From Undibacterium cyanobacteriorum (GTDB lineage Bacteria > Pseudomonadota > Gammaproteobacteria > Burkholderiales > Burkholderiaceae_D), in contig NZ_CP133720.1 in NCBI RefSeq assembly GCF_031326225.1, positions 186,001-250,000 of the forward strand: a stretch of 64,000 bases of DNA. The letters are read 5' to 3'. The translations under genes and the position numbers were made by a program. This document shows, one piece after another, positions 35,557 through 42,602 of this stretch. The notes beneath the pieces are model-generated. The model saw only the letters and a list, made by a program, of their open reading frames with translations, was not told where the DNA came from and ran no database searches. How positions within the stretch are numbered: the first letter of the stretch is position 1; each line of letters begins with the position of its first letter.

Positions 35557-36624
35557 TTAATAGTCAGCAGGTAAGTGTCCGGTCAGCTTCGAATAAGAGC
35601 GCAGCTTGGCGCGATTCTGATGCGCTAGCGCTCCCTCGCCTAGGCGAGCAGCACGGCGCGCGTCAACTAAGAAATTCGCGTTACGAAAAATCTGCGCGAA
35701 GCGCGCGTTTTTCATATCGCGTTGGTAGAGGCGCGAACGTAGCGATAACTGTGCTAGTTGCACCACGCCGTGCTGGCGACTGAATCGGGCAAAATCGTGG
35801 TAACGAAAAGCCTCTTCAACATAACGATCGCTATGACGGATAAAGGCGTCCATCACTTCATACACTAACTCTGCTAGGCGATCGCGATTCAACACCAGCG
35901 TGATTTTGATGGCATCGAACTCGGCAAAATCGCCCTCCAAGGAGCGAGCTAATGGCATAGGGCCGAGTGCGAGTTTGATCAAGTAGTCATCCGCGTTGAG
36001 ACGTGTGAACGTCTGCAATTGCATAGCACGTTGGGCGAAGCGTAGTTGGCTCAGCGTCGCGGCAATCGAAGCTTCGACGGTTTGCTTTTCAACCCTTGTT
36101 TCATCGGTGATTTCGGCAGTGCTTAAAAACGACTCCTGCGATCGCAAAATGTCGATATCGAGATGATTACTCAGCGCGGCGCTATGCGCGGTTTTTCCAC
36201 TGCGTGTAGAGACGCGAATCTGCAAGAGTTCACGCACTTCGTGCTCGCGCGCTTTCTTCCACGCCAACATCGCAGTCGCTACGATTTCGGAATCAGGCGT
36301 ATCGCTATCGATACGCCATTTGCGTCCATAGACCAACTTCTGCGGACGAATCAGATTGCCATCCTCATAGTTTTCACGCCCGATCAAACCAATCTGCAAA
36401 TAGATGCCGTGCTGATCTTCATGGCAGAACAACAGGCTGTGTTGATCCAAGCTGATATGAGCAGCAATCGCGCTCACCGAAGCAAGTGTGTGGTGATAGG
36501 TTTGGTAATGTTGCGGCACGACCTCGCGCCCATCTGGCAATTGCACACGAGGTGCGAGTGCCATGGTTCTGCGCGTCGCCGGTGCAGTAGAACTGCGAGT
36601 AATGCTACGAAGTGCGAGAGACAT
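35557..36624 (-). CDS. unknown protein in the redox operon
   Basis: A 355-residue soluble-looking protein without signal peptide or recognised domain. Features: basic N-terminus, QHYQTYHHTLASVSAIAAHISLDQHSLLFCHEDQHGIYLQIGLIGRENY (strand-rich), then GRKWRIDSDTPDSEIVATAMLAWKKAREHEVRELL, a long helical region, and a C-terminus rich in Arg (RRAARLGEGALAHQNRAKLRSYSKL). It sits between DoxX and the flavin/iron-sulfur fusion, 51 bp from the latter, with AAGG before the start, so it is a real operon member. Function unknown. Confidence 0.75.
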   Translation of the reverse strand: MSLALRSITRSSTAPATRRTMALAPRVQLPDGREVVPQHYQTYHHTLASVSAIAAHISLDQHSLLFCHEDQHGIYLQIGLIGRENYEDGNLIRPQKLVYGRKWRIDSDTPDSEIVATAMLAWKKAREHEVRELLQIRVSTRSGKTAHSAALSNHLDIDILRSQESFLSTAEITDETRVEKQTVEASIAATLSQLRFAQRAMQLQTFTRLNADDYLIKLALGPMPLARSLEGDFAEFDAIKITLVLNRDRLAELVYEVMDAFIRHSDRYVEEAFRYHDFARFSRQHGVVQLAQLSLRSRLYQRDMKNARFAQIFRNANFLVDARRAARLGEGALAHQNRAKLRSYSKLTGHLPADY

Positions 36625-36682
36625 GATGGGCCTTGTTCGTGAGAGTGGTTTATCGGATTGTGGTTAGTTCAGCGGCATCGAT

Positions 36683-37156
36683 CTAGACTTGATCGCGTTT
36701 GGGTTTGAATTTTTGCCAGAGAGCGTCCAGGCTCAAAACTTGTGTTGGCAGACAGCTCAATAGCGCCAATAGCAGCCCCCATTCCAGATGATCATTTAAT
36801 GCAACGGGCATCTCGTTGATGACGTGGTAGTAAGACACAACGGCCGCGATGTTAAACGCGAACAGGATACTCGCTGCTGATTTGCGCCATAGACCCAGCA
36901 CAAGTAGCGTCGTACCCATGAGTTCGATACCTGTGGCGAGACTTGCGGCGATCGCAGTGCTGGTTGAATCCGCGATACCATCTGAGAGAAAAGGCACACG
37001 ATATTCTTCAGCGAACATCGACAGTGTCATGTCCCAGTCACGGGTTTTGCTGTAGCCCGCCAAGCCAAAGACCTTCGCCACATATAAACGCGCGGCCAGT
37101 TCTGCTAACGGTAATAAACCGTGGCTAATCCGCGAGAGTTGTTTGCTGATTTGCAT
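36683..37156 (-). CDS. DoxX-family membrane protein
   Basis: A 157-residue protein with four membrane helices. PLAELAARLYVAKVFGLAGYSKTRDW and TGIELMGTTLLVLGLWRKSAASILFAFNIAAVV fit the DoxX pattern. DoxX-like proteins occur with thiol redox partners and quinone-reducing systems. The ATG at 37156 has GGAG five bases upstream. Fourth gene of the redox operon. Confidence 0.9.
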   Translation of the reverse strand: MQISKQLSRISHGLLPLAELAARLYVAKVFGLAGYSKTRDWDMTLSMFAEEYRVPFLSDGIADSTSTAIAASLATGIELMGTTLLVLGLWRKSAASILFAFNIAAVVSYYHVINEMPVALNDHLEWGLLLALLSCLPTQVLSLDALWQKFKPKRDQV

Positions 37157-37189
37157 GTCTTCTCCGTTCAATGTGTACAGTGAAAGTGT

Positions 37190-37453
37190 TTATTTCGCGA
37201 GTAAGCGCGCTAAATCGCCACTCTGTTCAAGCCGATACAAGTCTGTGAAACCGCCCACATGAAAATCACCGATGAAAATTTGCGGAACGGTACGCAATCC
37301 CGTGCGCTCAATCATGGTGTTAAATTCTTGTGGCACTTGGTCAATCAAGATCTTGTTCACTTGCACGCCTTGACGTTCCAATAGCGCCTCGGCGCGTTCG
37401 CAATAAGGGCAAGTGGTGGTGCCGTACATACTGATCATACTGATGTTGGACAT
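37190..37453 (-). CDS. grxC: glutaredoxin 3
   Basis: An 87-residue glutaredoxin with the dithiol CPYC motif in TTTCPYCERAEALL, the cis-Pro segment TVPQIFI and the glutathione-binding GGFTDLYRLEQSG. It reduces disulfides and mixed disulfides using glutathione. The ATG at 37453 has AAAGG upstream; a GTG at 37462 is less likely. Third gene of the redox operon. Confidence 0.95.
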   Translation of the reverse strand: MSNISMISMYGTTTCPYCERAEALLERQGVQVNKILIDQVPQEFNTMIERTGLRTVPQIFIGDFHVGGFTDLYRLEQSGDLARLLAK

Positions 37454-37504
37454 GATGTTCACCTTTCAATGTGGTGCGAGTTGATTGTTGATTGTTCTTG
37501 GTTT

Positions 37505-37594
37505 GTCGCTCCTGCGCAGGCAGGAGCCGAGTGTCTTTCTTTGCTTCAAACCGCTATGTGTACGCCGCTAGGCTCCTGCTCGCGCAGGAGCGAC
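37505..37594. repeat. large inverted repeat between YHS and glutaredoxin genes
   Basis: Arms of 23 bp (37505-37527 and 37572-37594), one mismatch, around a 44-bp loop; the arm core is GCTCCTGCGCAGGCAGGAGC, itself palindromic. REP/BIME-like, in the 200-bp gap within the operon. It could attenuate transcription or protect mRNA. Confidence 0.8.
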
Positions 37595-37653
37595 TATCTT
37601 TTTCTACTCACCACAATGCTCATCGTGGCGATTGAAATGGGTGGGTCCGGCGA

Positions 37654-38157
37654 TTACAGATCCTTCGGTGCCTTGTTTTTGATCTCTGGCCAAGTTTTGC
37701 TTGCTTTGACGATATTGCCTGGCACGTCTTCTAACCATTTCTTTTGAATGTCTTTGTTGACGTTTAAGTACAGTTTGTTATCGACCACGCGCCATGCTTG
37801 TGGATCACCATCGAGTTTCTTTTCCAAGGCCACGCCCATGGCGCAGAAGCCGCCGAATTGCGGTGCATACATGGCAGGGTTGGCTTTGAACTTGTCGAGA
37901 TTTTCTTTGGAGGCGAAACGATATGTCGCGCCTTCAAAGCTGTGCGTGTACATCGCTTTGCCCAGTGTTGGCTTTTTCACTGTGAAGTACGCGACGGGAT
38001 CATAGCCATGCAAGCCAACACCTTCTGTATCAACATTGACGGCTGCAGTGGAATTTTGATCTTGTGCGTGAACAGACATCGGCACATAAGCGGCCATGCC
38101 GAGGCTGCCGATAACGAGAGAAGTGAGGATGCCGCGACGTAAAGTAGATGCAATCAT
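37654..38157 (-). CDS. YHS domain-containing exported protein
   Basis: A 167-residue protein with a signal peptide (LTSLVIGSLGMAAYVPMSVHA). The YHS pattern is GLHGYDPVAYFTVKKPTLGKAMYTHSFEGATYRFASKENLDKFKANPAMYAPQFGGFCAMGVALEKK. YHS domains are thought to bind metal; members are found beside copper, arsenic or sulfur-stress genes. AAAGG lies upstream. Second gene of the redox operon. Confidence 0.93.
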   Translation of the reverse strand: MIASTLRRGILTSLVIGSLGMAAYVPMSVHAQDQNSTAAVNVDTEGVGLHGYDPVAYFTVKKPTLGKAMYTHSFEGATYRFASKENLDKFKANPAMYAPQFGGFCAMGVALEKKLDGDPQAWRVVDNKLYLNVNKDIQKKWLEDVPGNIVKASKTWPEIKNKAPKDL

Positions 38158-38216
38158 GATAGACCTTTCAAAATGTAAAAAGAGTTACTGCTGAAAATTC
38201 AGATTAGGGGATTGAA

Positions 38217-38753
38217 TTAGTTCAAGCTGACTTTAGGGAAGTCGATTTCAACGCGGCTAGCCTTGCCCAAGATGTTGGTCAAATAATTCAGGCCGACGTG
38301 TGTGATGATTTCGACGATATCGCTCTCGCTGAAGCCAGCGTTACGCGCCTCGATCAATTCCGCAGTCGCGATTTCACCTTTGTGCTCAGAGATCGAACGT
38401 GCCAATTTCACCGCGATCGCTGCTTTCGCATCTTGGCTACCACCAGCGCGGTTAGCGTTGATCTCGTCGTTACTCAGACCCGCTTTTTTGCCGAGTGCGG
38501 TGTGGGCGGAGACGCAGTATTCGCAAGAGTTTTGCTGCGCCACTGCGAGGGCGATACGTTCGCGTGTCAAAGCATCGAGCGTGCCTTCGTGGGCGATGCT
38601 GTAGAAACCTAAGAAAGAACGCAAAGCTGCTGGTGAGTTTGCGAAGATTTTCAAAAAGTTAGGAACGACGCCAAGTTGCGCTTGGATGGCATTGAACAAT
38701 TCCAATTGTTCTGTCGTTGCTGTTTCGTTGGTAATAACTGGGATGCGGCTCAT
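38217..38753 (-). CDS. AhpD-like carboxymuconolactone decarboxylase family protein
   Basis: A 178-residue protein of the alkylhydroperoxidase D-like family. AQQNSCEYCVSAHTALGKKAGL is the conserved E-x-x-x-C-x-x-C-x-x-x-H site with the two catalytic cysteines and histidine. The ATG at 38753 has AAGGAAATCGT upstream; the frame is open to 38891. Such proteins reduce peroxides through lipoamide or glutaredoxin-type donors. First gene of the minus-strand redox operon, with a predicted LysR-type promoter upstream. Confidence 0.93.
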   Translation of the reverse strand: MSRIPVITNETATTEQLELFNAIQAQLGVVPNFLKIFANSPAALRSFLGFYSIAHEGTLDALTRERIALAVAQQNSCEYCVSAHTALGKKAGLSNDEINANRAGGSQDAKAAIAVKLARSISEHKGEIATAELIEARNAGFSESDIVEIITHVGLNYLTNILGKASRVEIDFPKVSLN

Positions 38754-38861
38754 ACGATTTCCTTTTTCAATGATATTGGGTGTCATGTTTCGTTCTGCTT
38801 CGTCCAATCTGGCCTTCCTGTTGTGGAATTTCACAAGTACTGAACGAATGGGTGCATTGTG

Positions 38862-38926
38862 ACTATCTTCGATTGAAAAAAGAATCCTCAAGAATTACAA
38901 TTAATTATTGCGTATGACGCAATAAT
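38862..38926 (-). promoter_or_regulatory. LysR-type promoter of the redox operon
   Basis: Perfect dyad ATTATTGCGT / ACGCAATAAT (38904-38913 and 38917-38926) containing T-N11-A, the recognition site shape of LysR regulators. On the minus strand a -35 box TTGAGG (38886-38891) and a -10 box GATAGT (38862-38867, 18-bp spacer) follow, placing the dyad about 60 bp upstream of the predicted start (near 38855), the usual location for activation. The divergent LysR gene at 39222 is the likely regulator. Confidence 0.6.
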
Positions 38927-39221
38927 GCGGTGGTTTTTGGGGGAGAATCAGGGATAACGGTGGAGGAAAGTGGAGTAAGGGGGAGTCGGAGTGGGCTGCA
39001 TGCTGCCGATTCGGGCCTTGAGGGGGAGCAAAGTGGATTCAGGCGTTGAAAGGCAAGGTTTGAGCCTCAGTAATCTCAGAAAGCCGGAAGTCATCCCTGC
39101 GCAGGCAGGGATCCAGTGTCGTTTTGATCTACTTTTCTCTCCAGTCGCAGCAGCCACGTCCTGACTTGAGACGTACAAGTGCAGCTTCACCAAAAGAATG
39201 TATGAACAAACAGGAGCAAGC
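38927..39221. other. rest of the AhpD/LysR intergenic region with a REP-like palindrome
   Basis: The gene-free region 38754-39221 is 468 bp. Beyond the operator and promoter at 38862-38926 it holds one REP-like palindrome, ATCCCTGC / GCAGGGAT (39093-39100 and 39105-39112), whose translation gives the well-known IPACAG signature. Elsewhere it is G/A rich without structure that I can name. Confidence 0.6.
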
Positions 39222-40121
39222 ATGGATCGATTTCATCAATTAGCGGTATATGTCGCCGTCGCTGAGGAAGAAAGTTTCGCCGCGGGCGCAAGACGCATAG
39301 GCTTGTCGGCACCAGCCGTGACACGTGCTGTCGCCAGTTTGGAGCAAGCGCTAGGCGTGACCTTACTGAACCGCACTACCCGCTATGTACGACCGACCGA
39401 TGCCGGCCAGCGCTATTTGGAAGACGCGCGTCAAATTCTCAATCGATTGCAAGAAGCCGATGAGAGTGCGGCTGGGATTAACGCGACACCGCGTGGCCAC
39501 CTGAGCATTACCGCGCCGGTGCTGTTCGGGAAGATCTTCGTGATGCCGCATGTGGTCGAATACATGCAACGCTATGCCGATGTCGAAATCTCAGCGCTGT
39601 TTCTCGACCGCGTTGTGAATATGATGGAGGAAGGTGTCGATGTTGGCGTGCGCATTGGCGCCTTGCCCGATTCAAGTATGCGCGCCGTGCGTGTCGGTCA
39701 AGTGCGGCGCGTCTTATGTGCTTCGCCAGCCTATTTGGAGAAACACGGTATCCCACAAACGCCAGAAGATTTACAACGCCATCAAATCATTGCCGCCAGT
39801 GGCGTCACGCCATCGGTGGAATGGAAGTTTGGCGATGGCGATCAAGCGACCACGGTGCGCATCAAACCCCGCATGACCGTCACTACCAACGACGGCGCCA
39901 TCGAAGCCGTGCGCCACGGCGCTGGCATCACGCGTTTGATGTCCTACCAAGTCGCCCATGCCCTGCAAAGCGGTGATCTGAAGACCGTGCTCAGCGAATA
40001 CGAATCGACACCGTTACCGATCCACATCGTACACCGCCAAGGCCGCACCGGTTCCGCCAAAATTCGCAGCTTCGTGGATTTTATGGCAGAGGCACTGCGT
40101 TCACATAGTGCCTTGGGGTGA
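39222..40121 (+). CDS. LysR-family regulator divergent from the redox operon
   Basis: A 299-residue LysR-type regulator. The winged helix-turn-helix is LAVYVAVAEEESFAAGARRIGLSAPAVTRAVASLEQALG, followed by a linker helix and an effector-binding domain (about residues 90-290). CAGGAGCAAGC precedes the ATG at 39222. Divergent from the seven-gene redox operon, with a perfect T-N11-A dyad in between, which makes it the probable activator of that operon. The effector is unknown. Confidence 0.93.
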   Translation: MDRFHQLAVYVAVAEEESFAAGARRIGLSAPAVTRAVASLEQALGVTLLNRTTRYVRPTDAGQRYLEDARQILNRLQEADESAAGINATPRGHLSITAPVLFGKIFVMPHVVEYMQRYADVEISALFLDRVVNMMEEGVDVGVRIGALPDSSMRAVRVGQVRRVLCASPAYLEKHGIPQTPEDLQRHQIIAASGVTPSVEWKFGDGDQATTVRIKPRMTVTTNDGAIEAVRHGAGITRLMSYQVAHALQSGDLKTVLSEYESTPLPIHIVHRQGRTGSAKIRSFVDFMAEALRSHSALG

Positions 40122-40130
40122 GATTCTTAT

Positions 40131-40228
40131 GTAGGTTGGCGCTGAGCAAAGCGAAGCCCAACGTCTCAAAAGTTGAAATCAATACGCAAAAAAGATGTTG
40201 GGCTTCATTGCATTCAGCGCCAAGCTAC
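40131..40228. repeat. palindromic short element, copy B
   Basis: 98 bp with inverted arms GTAGGTTGG... / ...CCAAGCTAC; same family as copies A and C, with its own unrelated centre. It lies directly after the LysR stop codon. Confidence 0.85.
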
Positions 40229-40294
40229 GGAGTAGCGGCCGTTGTAAAGACTACCTCGACCCGTACTATCCCAAGGTGGCGGTGAAAAAACTGA

Positions 40295-40584
40295 CTAACC
40301 TGATTGCAGCAAGCTCTTTGTTTCGAAACAATCAAAACAAACGAAGACGTAAATTAATCCACAATCAGCTAGATTGTAGTCGTCGCCAATAGAGTCGAGC
40401 TGACCATAAAAGGACATCTTTTCGCCGCACGAACAAAGAGGTGTCTCGTCATCTTGTAATCATTGCGGTTCACCTCTCAGACGATGCCGCTTGCCGATAT
40501 GAGGATCGGCCCATTCGAACTTAGAAGCCTCCTTAGCTTCATCAGACTCAGGTTTTGGAATCAACGGAATTTCAGGGATTTTCT
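40295..40584 (-). pseudogene. DUF1963-like protein, broken by an in-frame TGA and by copy C
   Basis: Read on the minus strand, one uninterrupted frame runs from the edge of copy C to TAG at 40295-40297 except for a single TGA at 40460-40462. Before it: IPLIPKPESDEAKEASKFEW and ...HIGKRHRLRGEPQ; after it: LQDDETPLCSCGEKMSFYGQ, then LDSIGDDYNLADCGLIYVFV and CFDCFETKSLLQSG. This resembles the C-terminal part of DUF1963/YwqG-like proteins (GxPxWxQ, CxCG..M..QLD, GLIYVFxCxxC). The TGA takes the place expected for a Trp (TGG). The 5' end runs into element C. The rest of the intergenic stretch is empty. Assignment is from motif memory. Confidence 0.75.
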
Positions 40585-40681
40585 GTAGGTTGGCGCTGAG
40601 CAAAGCGAAGCCCAACGTTTCGATGGTCGCAGCCAATCCGCAAAAACATGTTGGGCTTCATTGCATTCAGCGCCAACCTAC
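40585..40681. repeat. palindromic short element, copy C
   Basis: 97 bp with inverted arms GTAGGTTGG... / ...CCAACCTAC (32 bp each). It lies at the 5' boundary of the DUF1963-like pseudogene and 18 bp from the DUF5071 gene, so insertion here probably separated the pseudogene from its start. Confidence 0.85.
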
Positions 40682-40699
40682 GGGATAGCGACATAAGAC

Positions 40700-41083
40700 T
40701 TAGCAGAACTTTTGTAGAATCTCATGCGCCAATACATCGAGCTCTTCAGCTTGTTCAGCAACGTTCGCTTGCATCGATAAACGTTGCAGGTCTGGAGTGA
40801 AAATAGCGATCAGTTCAGGGGACTCGGCGACGATCCAGCGCAAGACCCCATACTTCCAGATCAGATCATCCGATTCTAGGACCCGCCTAATATGAGGCTC
40901 TAAGGGACTACCAATTCCAGCTAGCAGAGCTTGTAAGGCGCGTGCGACGGGCCAATTCATGTCCTGCATCCACTCCATGAGCTCAGGTAGGATAGGAGCA
41001 ACCGCGGGATAGCCAGCTGCCACTGCCGCTTCGGCTCTCTCGAGGTCGAGTTTGTCGCGTGGAATGAGTTCGATATTTTTCAT
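40700..41083 (-). CDS. DUF5071 family protein (immunity-like)
   Basis: A 127-residue helical protein. The core LIPRDKLDLERAEAAVAAGYPAVAPILPELMEWMQDMNWPVARALQALL with LIWKYGVLRWIV matches DUF5071, a family of small HEAT-like proteins often encoded as immunity or accessory proteins next to toxin genes. No toxin gene is adjacent. It lies upstream of element C and downstream of the DUF2199 gene on the same strand, with a 51-bp gap. Immunity role is inference from the family. Confidence 0.85.
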   Translation of the reverse strand: MKNIELIPRDKLDLERAEAAVAAGYPAVAPILPELMEWMQDMNWPVARALQALLAGIGSPLEPHIRRVLESDDLIWKYGVLRWIVAESPELIAIFTPDLQRLSMQANVAEQAEELDVLAHEILQKFC

Positions 41084-41134
41084 CAGCTGGGTTCTTTGCG
41101 AAATCAGTTAACAGATGCGCTGCATTCGGTCGCG

Positions 41135-41638
41135 TTATCCATGCAAACAAAATTCAGCTATTTCTTGTACCCGCGCCCGCGTAATTCCATGTAACTGTTC
41201 GATCGCGAGTGGATGCGTGCTTGGCTCTATGGTGATGATCGGGCGCTCTCCGATAGGCATTGTTTGTACGCTGGTCTTGAGATTTAAAGTTGATGGCGTA
41301 TAAGTCGGAAGCGAACTTTGTAACCAGCCAAAATAGGCCGGCTCGGTTTCTCGACCTGGCGTGTCCCAAAGCTCTGAGCAGCGCAAAAAATTACTTTCAC
41401 TCAGCGAGATCCAAGCGAGCCACACAAATGGTTCGGGACTATCGAGGACGGGAAGCGCTATGCGGCCAAGCACAAAGTAGTATTGATCATCAATGATGCA
41501 CTGGTCCGTTGAAATCTCAGCACGCGTCGCACGTTCTTCTTCCGACATGGCGAGCCACATCGCTGGTGCACTTGCCCCGAAACATCGTGGCATTTCATCG
41601 TGGTACTCACCGCAGGATTTGCAATGGAAGCCGTTCAT
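41135..41638 (-). CDS. DUF2199 family protein (immunity-like)
   Basis: A 167-residue protein. FHCKSCGEYHDEMPRCFGASAPAMW, DQCIIDDQYYFVLGRIALPVLD, PFVWLAWISLSESNFLRCSELW, YFGWLQSSLPTYTPSTLNLKT and HPLAIEQLHGITRARVQEIAEF follow the DUF2199 consensus in order. The N-terminal CxxCG..H may bind zinc. DUF2199 is frequently found in immunity-protein clusters of polymorphic toxin systems. No signal peptide; cytoplasmic. No clear ribosome site before the ATG. Confidence 0.92.
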   Translation of the reverse strand: MNGFHCKSCGEYHDEMPRCFGASAPAMWLAMSEEERATRAEISTDQCIIDDQYYFVLGRIALPVLDSPEPFVWLAWISLSESNFLRCSELWDTPGRETEPAYFGWLQSSLPTYTPSTLNLKTSVQTMPIGERPIITIEPSTHPLAIEQLHGITRARVQEIAEFCLHG

Positions 41639-41692
41639 AGCTAGATTCTAATTGAGAAAAAGGAATAAATACGGATACAGTTCGACCGTACT

Positions 41693-41911
41693 CTATTTCG
41701 CCGCTTGTACCATGTCAATGATCTTCTGCGCCTTCTCAAAATGGTCAAGCTGATGCGTTTGTATCCACCACGTCGCGGCTTCCATCAGTAACTCAGGATC
41801 GTCATTTTTGTTCGCGAAAAAGGCATAAAACGAGACGCCGACTTGTGCACCTTTTTGGGCAATCTTTTTTTCGCAAACGGCGATGATTTTGTCTCTTAAA
41901 GCTGGGCGCAT
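41693..41911 (-). CDS. small protein of unknown family in the immunity-like cluster
   Basis: A 72-residue helical protein (MRPALRDKIIAVCEKKIAQ..., FANKNDDPELLMEAATWWIQ, KAQKIIDMVQAAK). The ATG at 41911 avoids overlap with the Coq7-like gene; the frame is open to 41992, no clear ribosome site. It may be another small immunity protein by company, but I do not recognise it. Continues the minus-strand run from the Coq7-like gene, 64 bp downstream. Confidence 0.55.
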   Translation of the reverse strand: MRPALRDKIIAVCEKKIAQKGAQVGVSFYAFFANKNDDPELLMEAATWWIQTHQLDHFEKAQKIIDMVQAAK

Positions 41912-41975
41912 ATAGTTAGGTGATAATTTTGGTGATAGTGATGGACTGTGATCGAGGTGCGATTTTCTGATGAAT

Positions 41976-42602
41976 TTATAAACGCATGCCAAGCCAAATC
42001 ACGGTTTCGGTTGAGGCGGCGACAATGGGGCCCAATAGGCGCGACCAAAATCCGTCGGCTTTGCAATGTCGGGCTGAGTGGTCATGGTGTAGTTGTTCCT
42101 CTTCAATGATGATCTTAATCGCGTTGATGGCACTGGTATCGATTACATTTCCACTGCTGAGAGCTGTGATTTGTTGCTGTAAATGACGCAGGACCACGCT
42201 CTCGATCGCCACGGTGGTGGCAGAAATTGCCGAGGTACCGAACAGACTGGTCAATAGTCCCAACGTATAGCCGCCGATGCCGCACACATGATAGCTGCGA
42301 CACTTTGCTTGGCCGCGCCGTTGAAGTTCTGCATCAAACACTGCGCGATGAGCTCTTTCATGCGAACGAAACTCGATCAATTCCTCTACCAGACCTGGTG
42401 CGGTCAAGCGGGCAAGGAAGATTTGCGCTGTGTAGATGCAAATCGCCCCGTGTTCCCCCGCATGATTGACCTTCATGATGCGGTCACCTAAAGCAGTCTT
42501 GCCCTGTGACTGGTGTTGATCGTTGTGAATCATCGGTGCCTGCATGGTTGATTGATGCTTGATATAAGCTTGGCTTAATGGAGTAAGTTGAGGCTTCAGC
42601 AT
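41976..42602 (-). CDS. Coq7-like demethoxyubiquinone hydroxylase
   Basis: A 208-residue di-iron hydroxylase. Ligand motifs are VNHAGEHGA, FRSHERAHR (ExxH), VAIESVV and IIEEEQLHHDHS (EExxH), as in Coq7/UbiF-alternative enzymes that hydroxylate demethoxyubiquinone in ubiquinone synthesis. The start overlaps the ADP-ribosylglycohydrolase stop by 7 bp, implying translational coupling. The N-terminal 35 residues are non-conserved; ATG at residue 20 is an alternative. A cytoplasmic, membrane-associated enzyme. Its neighbours give no ubiquinone context. Confidence 0.85.
   Translation of the reverse strand: MLKPQLTPLSQAYIKHQSTMQAPMIHNDQHQSQGKTALGDRIMKVNHAGEHGAICIYTAQIFLARLTAPGLVEELIEFRSHERAHRAVFDAELQRRGQAKCRSYHVCGIGGYTLGLLTSLFGTSAISATTVAIESVVLRHLQQQITALSSGNVIDTSAINAIKIIIEEEQLHHDHSARHCKADGFWSRLLGPIVAASTETVIWLGMRL

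Noticed and set aside
37469..37747. 92-codon frame between glutaredoxin and YHS genes
   Set aside because: Translation of the inverted repeat (gives the typical APAQAGAE signature of REP sequence), no ribosome site.
38948..39223. 91-codon minus-strand frame containing an IPACAG motif
   Set aside because: Known false-gene signature of REP-like palindromes; overlaps the LysR promoter region.
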